A DNA stretch of 64,000 nucleotides, taken from contig NC_068575.1 of NCBI RefSeq assembly GCF_025698545.1, forward strand, positions 52,957,980 to 53,021,979, given 5' to 3'. Source of the stretch: Gossypium raimondii. Taxonomy: Eukaryota > Streptophyta > Magnoliopsida > Malvales > Malvaceae. The notes under the pieces are model-generated. The model saw only the letters and a program-made list of their open reading frames with translations, was not told where the DNA came from and searched no databases. A program made the translations under genes and the position numbers. Positions 49,189-61,394 of the stretch are shown here, in pieces (position 1 is the first letter of the stretch; the number at the start of each line of letters is the position of its first letter).

Positions 49189-51413
49189 GTAGTAATGCTA
49201 AAAAAAATAAAAAAATGGGGGGCTTAAATTGATTAAAATAATAAAAAAAAGGAAATGTGAAGTGTAATAAAATAAAAATAGATTCAAAAATACAAAAATA
49301 AATTTAAGAAAATAAATAAATGGATAAATAAAATATTTTTTTAAGCTTAGCTTTAGCCTTAGTATACTCCAATCTTGAATCGATCCTTGAAATAGATTTT
49401 TCCTTCCGAGCAATAAGCTAATTATAACGACCAAGAACATCCTGATTGCCAAGTTTTTCTTATGTAGTTAATCCCAGTACGACCTGCAAACTATTTGTAA
49501 TTGCGATACACGTGTACGCAATTTAAGATTTCGACAATCTTACGATCTGAAAAGCCCAACCCGAATCAACAACCTCAACCGCGTGGGTCGTTTAAATCCG
49601 ATCTCTATCTCCCTTGACAAAATCCAACTGGCTTTTCGCACCTAGACACGCCAATTTGTTCGCGGGAATTCAAACACAGCACGGTCGATTCGTCTTCCCA
49701 ACTGTACACAAATAACTCCAACCCAACGTGCGCTTTTTGAATTGAAACTGAATCAACTTTAAGGGAAGAATTTGTACTATCCTATATACCGGAGAGATAG
49801 AAAATATTGCGTTGAGAGTTTTTTTTTTTTGAGCGGGTTCGAATCTCACGATTGTTTTGTTGGAATAATTTTCAAGCTAAAGCTAAAAAAAGGTTTAGTT
49901 AATCATGAAAAGAATCGTAATAAATGGTTTAAATAGAATTATGGAAAGTGGGAAGGGAAAGGGCCTTGACAGGTAATTAAACCAAAAGTTAAAAGTAAAA
50001 GAAAAAGAATTGAAAATGGCATAATGAAAAGTGACGCAGGTAATGGAAAGAAAAAAAAAAGAAAAGAATTTATTAAAGTCCAAAGTAAAGTGTGTTTAAT
50101 TAGTTGTAGACTTGTAGCTACTAGGTATTTATATATACTTTTAGTGCTAAAATTTTGCTAGATTTTTCTTAAATATTATCACTAAATAATTCTAAATATT
50201 ATCACTAAATAATCCTAAATTTAAAACTTAAATTTAAACCGAATTTAAACTAATACAGAGTTGTCTTCAATCTTTATCCAGCCACTTTTAAAAAAATCTT
50301 CAACCCTTCAATCTTTATCTAATCATCTTTGATACTTCAATCTTTTAATCAAGCCCTCCTCTTTACTTTTTGTTCCAATTTAACTCTTTTTTTTGTAAGA
50401 GTTTGAATTCGGCACACCAACTTCATTCTTGATAAGAAAAATCCAAATTTAATAACATTTTATTTAATAATTAGTCAAAATTAAATATATTAAAAATACA
50501 AATTTATCTTGCTATCACGCATTCATCATAGTTAAGAAGCTCCAACTCCATATCAATATTGATGCCATCCCCTTAAAGGTTTAAACTCGTTTTAAAAAAA
50601 TAGTGCAATAAAAGTAACATAGGAGTAATACATTGGATACGAATGATTGAAACAATTAATGGACTTAAAATAACCTAACACAAGAGGCCATAGACGAACA
50701 ACAAAGATCTAGAAACAAGATTGAAACCCACACTTTTAACCTTACTAGATTAGAATATATTAAAATAATAAAATTCATGAAATTTTTAATAGAAAAATTA
50801 TTTTATTTATTTTTAATTAATCTATTTTTGAATAATATATAAAGTAAAATACAACCGGAAATACTTTTACCCCAACAATGTATACAAGCACTGATTGTGA
50901 AGCTCCTTCATGATTAAGCTAACAATTATCTCAAACAACACTAACAATTGGAGTTTCTCTTACATATAAATATATATTATATGGATGATTACATCCAGAG
51001 GTTTGGATAAGAGACCAAATATAACCATCTTGAACTCAAGATCCACAAAAATGTATAAATAACTATCCTTATCACCTCCATCCTAATGTTACTCTGTCCA
51101 ACCATCATCACCTTGTAGCGTTCAACCAATTTTAATTTCTTTTTTTACTCTTAATCTCTTTATTTTTCATCTATTTTCATTTTAGAATTTTATCCTTCAT
51201 CTCTTCAATTCCAGAAAGTTGCCTTTCTCTTTAATATTTTACTATGAAAAGTTAAAATCAGAAGAAATCTCTAGGTTAAAAACTTAAAACTGCCATACTC
51301 AACTGACCGACTTAATTATAATGCTAATACCATAACCATAAATTTCCCAAAAGACCGAAAACCTAAGACATACCCTAAAGTAATTTATCATAAGGCGACG
51401 AGTACTCACCTCA
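49189..51413. other. Intergenic DNA right of the solo LTR
   Basis: The first 600 bp (to about 49800) may continue the repeat broken by the LTR. The remainder is AT-rich spacer and the 3' flank of the DUF538 gene. No coding sequence was supported. Confidence 0.45.
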
Positions 51414-51881
51414 TTAAATGGAGGCGGCTGCGAAAGCATTGAACCGATTGCAGTCGAAGCCGCACCCACACTGTGGAGACTCGTAAAAGTTATCAATAGG
51501 GAAGTTAGCGGAGGCGATCCCTACGGAGAATTCCATCTCGTCCCCATCATGGATGACTTGGACGATGTCAAGCCAGAAGAAGAGAACCTTAACGCTCACA
51601 CCTTTCAAGTTTGTGATCCTGCCTGGGGAGATCACTCCTTGTATGGTGGACTTGTAACTCAGTTCGTAGGAGTCAATTTTGAAGTTGCAGGTTCCCTGCA
51701 AATGAGCTGAAAACTCACCCGTGCCTCTATTCAATTCGTACCCACTCACGCCCTTGGGAAGGATGCCTGCTGGGAAGTCGTACTGTTGAAGAACTTGATA
51801 TGCCGATAGCTTATCGTTGGCTGAAGCCAATGAAGCTGGAAGGGAGACTAGAATCAGGAAGATTACGCTTCGCAACGCCAT
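51414..51881 (-). CDS. DUF538 family secreted protein
   Basis: A single-exon gene of 155 codons. The N-terminus MALRSVIFLILVSLPASLASA is a clear signal peptide. The mature part has the DUF538 pattern: AYQVLQQYDFPAGILPKGV, then GTGEFSAHLQGTCNFKIDSY, YELSYKSTIQGVISPGRI and L(K)GVSVKVLFFWLDI. A Cys pair (CGCGFDC) near the end may form a disulfide. The family is plant-specific, extracellular or wall-associated, and its function is poorly known; a pectin-linked or stress role has been proposed for members. It lies between PARP2 and SEC15B, where I recall DUF538 genes in Arabidopsis too. Family call is strong, function unknown. Confidence 0.9.
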   Translation of the reverse strand: MALRSVIFLILVSLPASLASANDKLSAYQVLQQYDFPAGILPKGVSGYELNRGTGEFSAHLQGTCNFKIDSYELSYKSTIQGVISPGRITNLKGVSVKVLFFWLDIVQVIHDGDEMEFSVGIASANFPIDNFYESPQCGCGFDCNRFNAFAAASI

Positions 51882-53991
51882 GGCGAAGAAAGAAGTTTCT
51901 TAATGGGATTGAGTGGGGGGAAATAAAGTTAACAAAGTCAGATGTGGCTGCTGCTGAGTTAAAGTTGGTGCACCGAAATCTAATTAAAATTTATTTGAGG
52001 GAAATCGTATATATCTTTTGTCAGGATGGTCAAGGATGATGATGATCTTAATCATACACGCAACTAGTAAGAAAGACACAAAAGCCGCCAGCCACCAGAT
52101 TTTTCTTCTTAGCCTTACTAAATTTGTTTACTTAAATTAAGGCCCTGAACTATAGGAATAATCAAATTTGATTGAGCCGATGCTGTTTGCGTCTATGCAA
52201 ACGCATGTGCATTTACTCAGCAGAAGGTGACGTCTCAAAGAAAGATAGGGAAAACATTCAATTTGGGTGAATAAAACACTTGATGAACTTCGTTGTCATG
52301 GGGTAAAATATAAAAGCATTGCAAACTACTTCCAAAATATACTAATTAGTAGTAAATCTAATTGTAGTGATCTCCTGATGAAATTAAAGTCTACCAACTT
52401 TGTTGGCTGTTTGATTAAAATAAATGAACATATGTGGGTGAGGAAGTTAAACGAGGCCCTTTAAAATACACTGCGTGGCTGAAAAAATAGGTTGCCTTTA
52501 GGGCCCGAAAACTTGGGTTCTGGAATAAGAAAGGTCAAAGGGACAATCTTAGAGACGCAAACGTTGGGGCAAAGTTGGATGCTTTCGTTGCACATACTTG
52601 AGAGGCAAAAACCTGTGGCCGTGATCGACATTATATACACATGCATATAATTTATATGTTATGGGCTCCGATGACGGATCGGTAGCAGGCTAGCACGGTT
52701 TCTTTTTCCTTGGAATATAAAATTCAAAATTACCAAAAGACAAAAGATGGTAGAGACAACAGAAGTGAAATATAAAATATCCAAGACAAAATAGTTTTGC
52801 ACCTGAATAGCCCTCAGGTCAACAGGAACTCCAAGTTTTTCGGTCATCATAGGCTTTTAGGACTTCAGATTCTATTGACTAACAAAAAGACAAAAAGCGG
52901 AAAAATACCAAGCCGATTTTATATGTTTACCTTGTATCATAGGAATATCTCCCCCTTGGAGAAGACACACTGGCACAATTTATACTGTATATTACCTAGA
53001 CTCATCAGATGAGAGTACCACATCTAACATAGTCATGCTCAATATTTTTCATACATTTGAAAGACTATATCCCCATACCTATTCCAAATATATGCCGAAA
53101 CATGTAATTTACGGTAAATCAAGAGTCCAGGTAGCGTACATTACAGTTCTTAATACAATATATGATTACTATCAGTATGTTGTGCAATGCCAATGATTGA
53201 AGCTTCATTCCATATCCCTCCAAAGCTTCTTTTTTATTGCTACATTACAAATGATGCCAATAAGCTCTACAACTATCATATTTCAGGTGGTGTTTTTATA
53301 TTCATGCTGCCTTCCCTCTTCTGGTTCTCTTTTTTCTCCTGCAGCCACATTTAATCAATCTATCTAGCCTTTCTATTCAATTAAGCTCAGCATAAAAGCA
53401 ATTTTTTTGTTGTCTTACAAACAACACAGATAGCATCATTATCAAATTTCAGCCACTCTCAAGTATAACCAATTTCTTAGCCAATCAATCTACATTGTAA
53501 CACAAAGCTAACTCCCATAAAATTTATCCCAATGCACACATTTACAGACTTAAATATGTATATATGTATGCATTCAACAAATACATAACTATATGCATGC
53601 AATCAGCTATGTTCTTTGAAAGCTACTACTAGATCAAGCATTGCCCCAATACTATAGGCTGCCATCCAATAGAGAGGAAAAAATACAAGCAAAGAACCCA
53701 GCTTTTTACTTGGACATATGGTGAAATGTGCTCATGCAACTGGTAAGAAAAAATCAGTCATGGCCCAAAAAAGAATTTCATAGAACTGATAGTAAAATCA
53801 AAATGAATGATACATACAAGCAAAATTTTCAACTGACATCTATTGATTTAATACAACCAGGTAAAGAGGCAGACAACCATCTGATATCTATGAAGCAAAT
53901 AAACTAGCAATATACTGGATATCAGCAATTGCAACCAACAAAGGCAACAGGCAAAAGAACATAGACATACATACACCTCCTCCAGGCCAAA
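51882..53991. other. Intergenic DNA between the DUF538 gene and SEC15B
   Basis: No gene was recognised; short open frames here lack coding character. The SEC15B 3' flank occupies the end. The DUF538 promoter lies just right of 51881. Confidence 0.5.
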
Positions 53992-56400
53992 TTAGCTCAC
54001 ATCCCGGAGTCTTTTTATCAATGCATCCAAAGATTTCTTCTTTGAATTCTGCTTGGCACCCCTGCTCCCAAAGGTACCAAATAGCCGATCTGAAGGGTCC
54101 CTTAACTTCTCTGAGATTGTCATAACTTTCCTGTAGTCCAGGGCATTGTAACTCCTCTCTCTAATTACCGGATTCAGAAAATTCTCTGGATGACTGCTCA
54201 AAAGCAAATTGACCAACTGCCTTGACTCTGCAAGTGCATTTTTCAACTGATTTGCATCCCCTTCAGAAAACAGAGGCGCCAGGTTATCTGCAAAAGATTC
54301 TAACAAGCGAATATCTACATCAAGCCCTATAATAGCATTTACATTAAACCTCTTAACTAAATCCCCAAGTAAAGTATCAACAATCTTCTCTGATATGTGA
54401 GAAAGAACATCTTGTAGAACTCTTTTAAGAACTTGAGGTGGCAATATCTGTTGTGCAGTAGAAACCAGAGTCTCCAAATATATTAGGACCTCATTCACAT
54501 ATTCATTACCACCCTGTGAAGGTTCATCGGTCATCCAGTTCACATTCTCAATCAATGTCATGAAACCATCAACCTTTGTCTTAAGCATCCCGGAAAGCAT
54601 TTCTTCTGCAGCATCGCGGGATTTGTTAAGAGGAAACTGCCTCTTACCTTTTTCTACCATTCTCAAAGGAATGCCTGAAAGCTGTGCAGCATGACGAAAG
54701 AAGAAATCACAAGCACGCTCAAAAACAGCCATATTTGCTGCAACCTGCATTGCCTGAGAAACCCCATGGACAGATGAACTAATAAGCTTCAAAAGAGCCC
54801 CATCTAAAACCTCGCTCAGAAGCCGGTCTAAATACTTCTTAACATTGTAGAAATCCAACTGCTCACCATAAGACATAAAACTAACAGAATCTTCAATAAA
54901 AGATCTCACAATCCGACAACAATCAGGCACAGTAGATGAAAATGGTGCTACATAAGGAAATGCTGGAATAATATCCGATGTTTGTATCTGGAAAGATAGA
55001 ACATTCATTGAATACTCATACTCCTTCTTCATCAACATCTGCTCAAATTTATCAGCAGCCAATGCTTCTGAAATCTGCTTCCGGCAATCAGACAACAACA
55101 ACTCATGGTACTTATCCCTGTGCTTACTCAAAACATCTAGCAATGCACCAACAGTGTAGCCATACCTCCGCAAAGTAACTCCTAACAAACTCACATAATC
55201 CTTAATCAGTAACAAGTGATTGGCAGTCTGCATCCTAGAAAACTGATCCTCTAAGACAGAGCACATTTTACTAACAGCAGTCTCCCACAAATTCTCAACC
55301 TCCGTTTTCGAAATTAAACCCCCTCCAGTCCTTAAAATTCGATCTTCTACTATAAAAAACCCCGCAATTTGGGCAAAAAATGTTTGATGAGACTCGAGAA
55401 ACGGAGTCATAGAAGATACTTGAAAATCCGACGTTAATTGAAGCTTCCTATTCTCAAAGTAATACTGCTTAAATCGATCTTCGAGTCCCAAAGTTTGATG
55501 AATATGATAAGCTCTATAAAGAGGAGTCAAGTCAAACCCTAACACGCTGTTATTACCGTAACTATAACCTTCGTTCTCATACCCTCCAAGTCCTTCTTCT
55601 TCTTCATCATCTTCTAAAGCATAAACGCAATCTCTCAAGCTGAGTCGACTCTGTTCCTCGGCTTGCCTTTGCTTAGTTCTCAGATCCTCTGCACGTTGCC
55701 TAGCAGCTGAGGCTTGTCCGATTGCTAATTGCCCTAAATTGCGACTCACCACGCGAATCTCCACGAGCCAATCGCCGAACTCTTTGCTGATTTTTCTCTC
55801 GATATGAGATCGAATCTCTGGAATCTTGCTCTCTAGCATCTTTTTTAAAGTAGACGATGGCGTTTTGTCTTGGAAGTCGTTCTCAATCGAGTCTAAGCAT
55901 TTCAAGGCCATGTAGAAACTGCCGTTTGAGAGGTGATGATTAGCTCTTGAGCAGAGCTCCATTAGCTTAATACACAAAGTCACCGATTGCAAAGCGTAGT
56001 CCACGTTCTTGGAAACATTTTGTGCTTCGACGAAGGAGTCAAGGGAAGACAAGAGGGGACCGCCAACGGACTGGAGTCTTGAGTTGGAGTCGTAGAGAGA
56101 AGATTTGAGAGAATCAACATCGGAGAGAAGAGATCGAAGATCATCGACGGCAAGGATGAAATCTTGGTAGTGAGCCTTGCAAACTTCTTCGATTTCAGAT
56201 TCTTTTGAACGAGAAAAATGACGGAGGTGGTGGAGAAGGGTTTCAGGCCTACCAGAAGAGAACGCTTTGCGGACGAAAGGACCGAGGTCCTCGCCATTAC
56301 AGATAGCGGAAGAAATGAGGAGTTGTTCCAGCTTTTCTCCGGAGTCTCCGGCATCGGCGGCGGCCGGCGCCATTTTGCGGCGTGGCCTCGTTGACTTCAT
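53992..56400 (-). CDS. SEC15B: Exocyst complex component SEC15B
   Basis: One uninterrupted frame of 802 codons, typical of intron-less plant SEC15B. The exocyst tethers secretory vesicles to the plasma membrane before fusion; Sec15 links vesicle Rab GTPases to the rest of the complex. The N-terminal part has LISSAICNGEDLGPFVRKAF and SKESEIEEVCKAHYQDFI, followed by coiled-coil segments (DDLRSLLSDVDSLKSSL, and a region around RAEDLRTKQRQAEEQSRL). An acidic, Gly-rich linker (near 265-285) precedes the Rab-binding C-terminal helical bundle, ending RSYNALDYRKVMTISEKLRD and KSLDALIKRLRDVS. The first ATG gives MKSTRPRRK, matching the basic start of the Arabidopsis protein, so it is preferred over a Met ten residues in. 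Identification is very secure. Confidence 0.97.
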   Translation of the reverse strand: MKSTRPRRKMAPAAADAGDSGEKLEQLLISSAICNGEDLGPFVRKAFSSGRPETLLHHLRHFSRSKESEIEEVCKAHYQDFILAVDDLRSLLSDVDSLKSSLYDSNSRLQSVGGPLLSSLDSFVEAQNVSKNVDYALQSVTLCIKLMELCSRANHHLSNGSFYMALKCLDSIENDFQDKTPSSTLKKMLESKIPEIRSHIERKISKEFGDWLVEIRVVSRNLGQLAIGQASAARQRAEDLRTKQRQAEEQSRLSLRDCVYALEDDEEEEGLGGYENEGYSYGNNSVLGFDLTPLYRAYHIHQTLGLEDRFKQYYFENRKLQLTSDFQVSSMTPFLESHQTFFAQIAGFFIVEDRILRTGGGLISKTEVENLWETAVSKMCSVLEDQFSRMQTANHLLLIKDYVSLLGVTLRRYGYTVGALLDVLSKHRDKYHELLLSDCRKQISEALAADKFEQMLMKKEYEYSMNVLSFQIQTSDIIPAFPYVAPFSSTVPDCCRIVRSFIEDSVSFMSYGEQLDFYNVKKYLDRLLSEVLDGALLKLISSSVHGVSQAMQVAANMAVFERACDFFFRHAAQLSGIPLRMVEKGKRQFPLNKSRDAAEEMLSGMLKTKVDGFMTLIENVNWMTDEPSQGGNEYVNEVLIYLETLVSTAQQILPPQVLKRVLQDVLSHISEKIVDTLLGDLVKRFNVNAIIGLDVDIRLLESFADNLAPLFSEGDANQLKNALAESRQLVNLLLSSHPENFLNPVIRERSYNALDYRKVMTISEKLRDPSDRLFGTFGSRGAKQNSKKKSLDALIKRLRDVS

Positions 56401-57580
56401 TTCTTTTAACGGTAACGCTGATGGCGCCGTGATGATAGAAAGAGAGAAGCGGGGTTAGGCTGGAGTTGTGAATATCGAGGGTTTATGGACACAGAGGAAA
56501 GAAGGGTGATATGTTTTGTTTGATTAGTTTCCTTGTTTCTTTTTGTTTTCTTGACGAGATTGACACTAATGTGATTGAGACCAACGGTATGGGCTTGTTC
56601 GTAATTTCCAATTTGCGAAAGGGAATGTTAAAGACTTGTTTGACATTTCCCTCACGTTAAAACGACGGCGTGGCGGCCGGAGAAATGTCTTCAAAGGAAA
56701 AAGTAAAGGTAAACAAAATACACTTAAATAACAAAAAATCAATTGGAGTTGGACACATCAGACATAGTTCTTCTAAGGCAAGCCAGCTATTGACATTTCC
56801 TTATATCATAAAATAATTATTTCGATGAATACGATTCTGAAGGGGCACGTCCCAAAACCATTTTCTTTTCCAATTTAGTTTTTTCCTATATATATATTGA
56901 AATTTTACCTTAACCTTTAAAATAAAATAAAAATTATGAATAAAGAAATTACAAATTAATATATATAACAAACTTATATTTTAATTTATGAAGAATTTGT
57001 AATTAAATTTCGGACTCATTTTCATTTTCTTAATTGTTAACCAGAGTAGGTAAGTAGTTATCTTACTAATTAGTAAACTAGTAATGGTTGTTCACAAAGA
57101 AGGACAATTATATGAAAATATGTACTTTAGATGGGGAATAACTTTGAGTGATATAATGGATTTTGTAGTCTCAAAATCAGTAGAAGTAGAGACGAAAGCG
57201 ACCAAATAATTGGTGAGGGATTAGTTATATTCTGCAGTTATGCCAACTAAAAGGAGTACACCTGGTCCACTAGAGTCCGGTTCACCTAAAAGAACTAATA
57301 TATTTTGTAGATTGTTAGAAAAATGATTCACAATTACTTGGTTTGCCCTCTCTTACAATAATTATAATGAATAATTATAGCCTCGAAATTATCGTTAATC
57401 AATACATTTATACTCCCTTACAACTCAAATAAAGAGATGTTAAGTAAAAAGTGACAAAGTAAAAACATATCAAATAACACAATCTCTAAAAAGTACACCT
57501 AATGTGTGATTATTACATACTCCAAAAAAGCTTCATCTCATTTCGAAAATAAGTTAAGCTGTCCTTCAAATTTTAAATTA
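56401..57580. other. SEC15B upstream region and AT-rich spacer
   Basis: The first 300 bp are the presumed SEC15B promoter and 5' UTR. Beyond that is AT-rich DNA with no gene seen. Confidence 0.45.
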
Positions 57581-57894
57581 AAATTGTCAAAACCACTTTT
57601 TTGAAAAGAAAATTTAGTTGTTGACTTTTAAAAAATAAAACTGGAGTCGCCACCGATCCTTTATTAAGGTGTGACCGGCCCACCTCAAAAATTATTTTGG
57701 TCTGCGAATTTTGAAAAGGTTCGGAGTCGATTCACACGAGGAAGGGTTAGCACCCTCGTAACGCCCAAAAATCGGTACCAAATTGACTATTTAATGTCTT
57801 AGTGTCGAAAGTTAAAAAAGATTTTAAAATAAGCTTGAATGATGAAATTGGCAAAAGGATAATCAATTGTTCAAGTCATGTAAAGAAATCAACT

Positions 57895-58114
57895 CCCAAT
57901 ACGTTAGGGTACAATTCCTCATAATCCTCACACTTGAATGTCACTTTTATTTTATACGAAAATCCTCATTTCGAGAAAGTAACATGCCACACCCAATACG
58001 TTAGGGCACAATAAGTTAAGTTCCCAAAAATGATTTTTATGCATTTTGAATAAAAATATTCTGGGTCATTTAGGATTAACAAAGAAAATCAGAACCCAAT
58101 ACGTTAGGGCTCAA
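57895..58114. repeat. Three copies of 'cccaatacgttaggg', about 100 bp apart
   Basis: The motif starts at 57895, 57992 and 58095, spaced 97 and 103 bp, each followed by 'caat/caca'-type text. The intervening sequence is only loosely alike, so this is a decayed tandem repeat in the LTR remnant. Confidence 0.7.
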
Positions 58115-58901
58115 TTTCCCTCGAAAATCCCAAACCTCAAATAATACTTTTATTCAAAAAAAAAACCTTTAAATCAAGAAAATAACTTTGATGAATAGTT
58201 AAAACCAAAATATATTTTTGAAGGGGTATGTTAAAAGGGTTAATGTACCATATGATACAAATCCTTTAATTTAAAGCATGTATACATAAATATTTACAAA
58301 TATATATACAAGTATAATATACACGTACATTTGCAGACAAAAAGAATGAATGAAATATATCGATAAAACAAATAGAGATACATGCATTAAAAAAGTATAA
58401 AAGTATGCATATGTATTTATTTACAAAGTAAAATGTATAATCACATATGTATTGGTAAAACAGGAAAATGCGTATATGTATATATTAAAACACCTATGTA
58501 TATATATGTATAATATAGAAAAAGATTTTAAAATATGTGTATATACTATAGAAAATGAATATATCTTTATTACGATAAAATATAGGAAATACATATATTC
58601 TAAAAATGTGTGTGTATATTTATATATATATATATATTTATTTGTAAAAAAATGAAGAATAATATATGAAAATAAAATATATGGTAATATACATAAATAC
58701 TATTTTCAAAAGTAAAAAAATATAAGAGTATACATATATCAAAATTTGCTTGTAAGCACAAAAAAGTTTAAAATATTCATATATTATAAAAACATATATC
58801 TATTAAAAAATGCATGGGTATACTATGAAAACGCATGTACATTATATAAAAACTATGCGCATATATGTATGTATAGGAAATAATGAAAATAAAATATTAA
58901 T

Positions 58902-58930
58902 AGAATATATATATATATATATATATATAT
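58902..58930. repeat. AT microsatellite
   Basis: About 13 uninterrupted AT units; a shorter run lies at about 58619-58638. Confidence 0.9.
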
Positions 58931-60295
58931 GGAAAATGCACATGTAATTATAAAAGAATATGTATATGAAAGATGCGTGCAAATAAAATAACAAAATAAT
59001 GAAAATAATAGTGATGACAAAACTAATTAAATAATATAACAGTAAGAATGCAATAATAATATTAATAATATTAAAAAAAACTAAAATGTCAAATGAAGGA
59101 TTAAATCGAAAATAAAAGAATTTTGAGGGTCAAAATTTAAAAAAAATACGCGAATGGACTCAATTAAAGTGCGCACAACAGCAGGAGGACCCAAGTGGAA
59201 ATTAATCCATCCTCTCAAAACACTGCGCAGCTAAGGACTGAATCGAAACGCCGATCAAATATGCGGCCTAATTTTTTAAAAAACAAACGGGTTTAATTGC
59301 AACGCGCCACGAACAGGAGGGACTCAATGCGCAAATTGACCATATGACGTCAGAGCGCGCGGATCCTCCCCTTCGGGTCGGGTCACCGCGCGGGTCAGGG
59401 CCTGGACGAAACGACGCTGTTTTGCATGTTATTTAAAACAATTTTTTCTCCTTTAAAATCATTTGAATCCGAATGAGGAAAAAATGTTTATTCGGCGCTC
59501 TGCTAGGGTTTAATCCCTAGCGTCCTAGCGCCGTTTGCCCGTGCTCGTGCCCCGATCGCGACGGAGCCGGCCTCCCTTGGCGTCGCCGGTGAAAGAGGTA
59601 AGATTCCCTTTTTGTTATTTCTTTAAAAAAAAAACGCAAAAGAAAAGGAAAAAAAAGATATATATACAATATAAAAAAAACCCGATTCACCTTGAATCAA
59701 AAACAATCTGAGCTCTTCTTAGCTTTCTATTTCTCCCCCCTTTTTACACTGATCTTCCACGGCTTTAAATAGCCGAAATGAAAAAAAAGAAAATAGAAAA
59801 ACAAAGTTGTTTGTTCCTATTTTGTTGCCCGATTTTGCTTTGTTTTTGCGTTTGCTATTTTTGTTGCTGCAGGTAATACGTGCGGAGAATGCGCGAGATT
59901 TGGGGCGGTGAGGGCGTGATGCGCGGGGGAGTTGGCTCCAAAACGTGCGCCGACTGGAGTCGTTGGAGGCAGAGAGCGACATGGGGGCTTGCGGCGCCGA
60001 CCTGAACATGAGGGCTAGGGTTTGGGAAGTTTGAGATGATAGGTGGGCTAGGTTTTGGACTATTGGGCCTGGACGGCCTATTTTTGTTTTGTAAATAATC
60101 TGGGCCAATTGGGCCTTATTACAAAAATATAGGTAAATTATAACAACAGTCACTCAATTTTAATGCAGTTGACAAAACAATTACTCTAATTTTAATTCAG
60201 TCACTCAACTTTCAAAAAATAACAAAGCAGTCCTACTAACCATTGTTTGTTACAGACATAACCACCACTTTATTTCAAACCCAATATATATATAT

Positions 60296-61370
60296 AAGGG
60301 TAAATTACATCAACAATCACTCAACTTTGATCTCAATGACAAAACAGTCACTCAACTTTCAATTCAGTCTCTTAACTTTCAATAAATAACAAATCAATCC
60401 TACTAACTTTCAAAAAAACTAGACACCCAAAAAGAAGAACAAATAAGACCCTTGAATTAATTCTTCTTATTCAGGAAGAAAGTTGAGAACCATGGCTTCC
60501 TCATTGTCATTACCCCAAAATACCATTTTCGATATCCTTTCAAGATTACCCCTTAGGTTCGTGACCCGATTCAAATCCATTTCCAATGACTGGGCTTACC
60601 TCACTTCGACCACAACTTTCGTTGCCGACCATCTTTGCCACTCTTTTTCTGATCTATCATCTCATCCTCCTTTGCTACAATACCCAATCTAATTTCGACA
60701 TTGGGATCTTGCTAATCATTGACCCGACCCAGAATTTCACTTGTCAGCATTCGGTTGTCCCTTTGGAGGAACCATTTTCTTTATTCCCGAAAATCATAGG
60801 TTCAACTGATTGTTTGGTTTGTTTGGATGTTCCCCTTGTTTTGCTTCTGGTTTTGTTTTATGCAACTTGATAATGTTGGCAATGAAGTTCATGCTGTTTA
60901 GCTTAATCAACGATCATTTTGTTTATATCATCATATCCCATGAAAATCTCAACAAATTCGAGTCGTTTTGGTTCTTGAATCGCTTGAATGTTGCTTTGGA
61001 GGATTTTCTCCTTATCGGTTTGGTTGTGGGTACTGATAGTTTGACCCAAAATTATCTCCAATCTCATTTCGATTTGGTTTTTCAGAGTTAATGGCTTTGG
61101 GCAGCAGAAAAATATAGTCAAATCAAAATCACGGTGACTCCTCTATTGAAGGGTTGAAAAAGAAAAAAATGATAGGGTGGTGGTTTGGAAGTCAACAATG
61201 GTGATGCCAAATATGGTTATGGCAAAGGCGGATGGAGAAGGAGTATAAACATATTGGATCATTTACGCAAAAAGTAAAAATATTGAGTCGTTTATTAAAA
61301 TAAGGAAGAAAAAAAGGACGACAAAAATAGTCACTCAACTTTGCCTCATCTAACGTGGCAAGTTAACTGG
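60296..61370. mobile_element. Rearranged element related to the one at 11171, carrying an F-box fragment
   Basis: The left edge 'gggtaaattacatcaacaa' with 'tcactcaactttgatctcaa' matches the terminal repeat of the 11171-12332 element. Near 61323-61375, 'gtcactcaactttg' and 'cgtggcaagttaact' match other internal text of that element, partly in reversed order. The expected inverted right end was not seen. An F-box gene remnant lies between the two. A related partial end also occurs at about 60129. Confidence 0.45.
60492..61090 (+). pseudogene. F-box protein pseudogene
   Basis: The frame opens with MASSLSLPQNTIFDILSRLP followed by LRFVTRFKSISNDW, a clear F-box motif (LP...I..ILSRLP......RFKS.S..W). 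It stops at 60692. Downstream text continues in other frames: DPTQNFTCQHSVVPLEEPF and IGSTDCLVCLD in one, then CSPCFASGFVLCN in the next. These read like an F-box-associated domain (IGSTNGLVCLD-like). At least two frameshifts are therefore needed to read through. Such proteins act as SCF ubiquitin-ligase adaptors; this copy is unlikely to work. An alternative view is a short F-box-only peptide of 66 residues. Confidence 0.7.
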
Positions 61371-61394
61371 CCACATTAGCTAGTTTTCGATGCA

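Larger units (their letters stand above)
57580..60125. mobile_element. Gypsy-like LTR retrotransposon remnant
   Basis: The phrase 'ggagtcgccaccgatcc' near 57649 and the following 'gtgaccggcccacct' occur, by my recollection, near LTR/internal junctions of plant Gypsy elements. The stretch then has a three-fold repeat around 'cccaatacgttaggg', a long AT microsatellite-rich block (58250-59050), and an unusually GC-rich tail (59330-60060). No gag or pol frame is intact. Ends were not found, so the class and limits are tentative. Confidence 0.45.

Noticed and set aside
56267-56458. Possible divergent gene at the SEC15B start
   Set aside because: It is antisense to the SEC15B N-terminus with no independent support.
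59719-60153. 144-residue frame on the minus strand
   Set aside because: Lies in repetitive GC-rich retroelement DNA and shows no domain or sensible composition.
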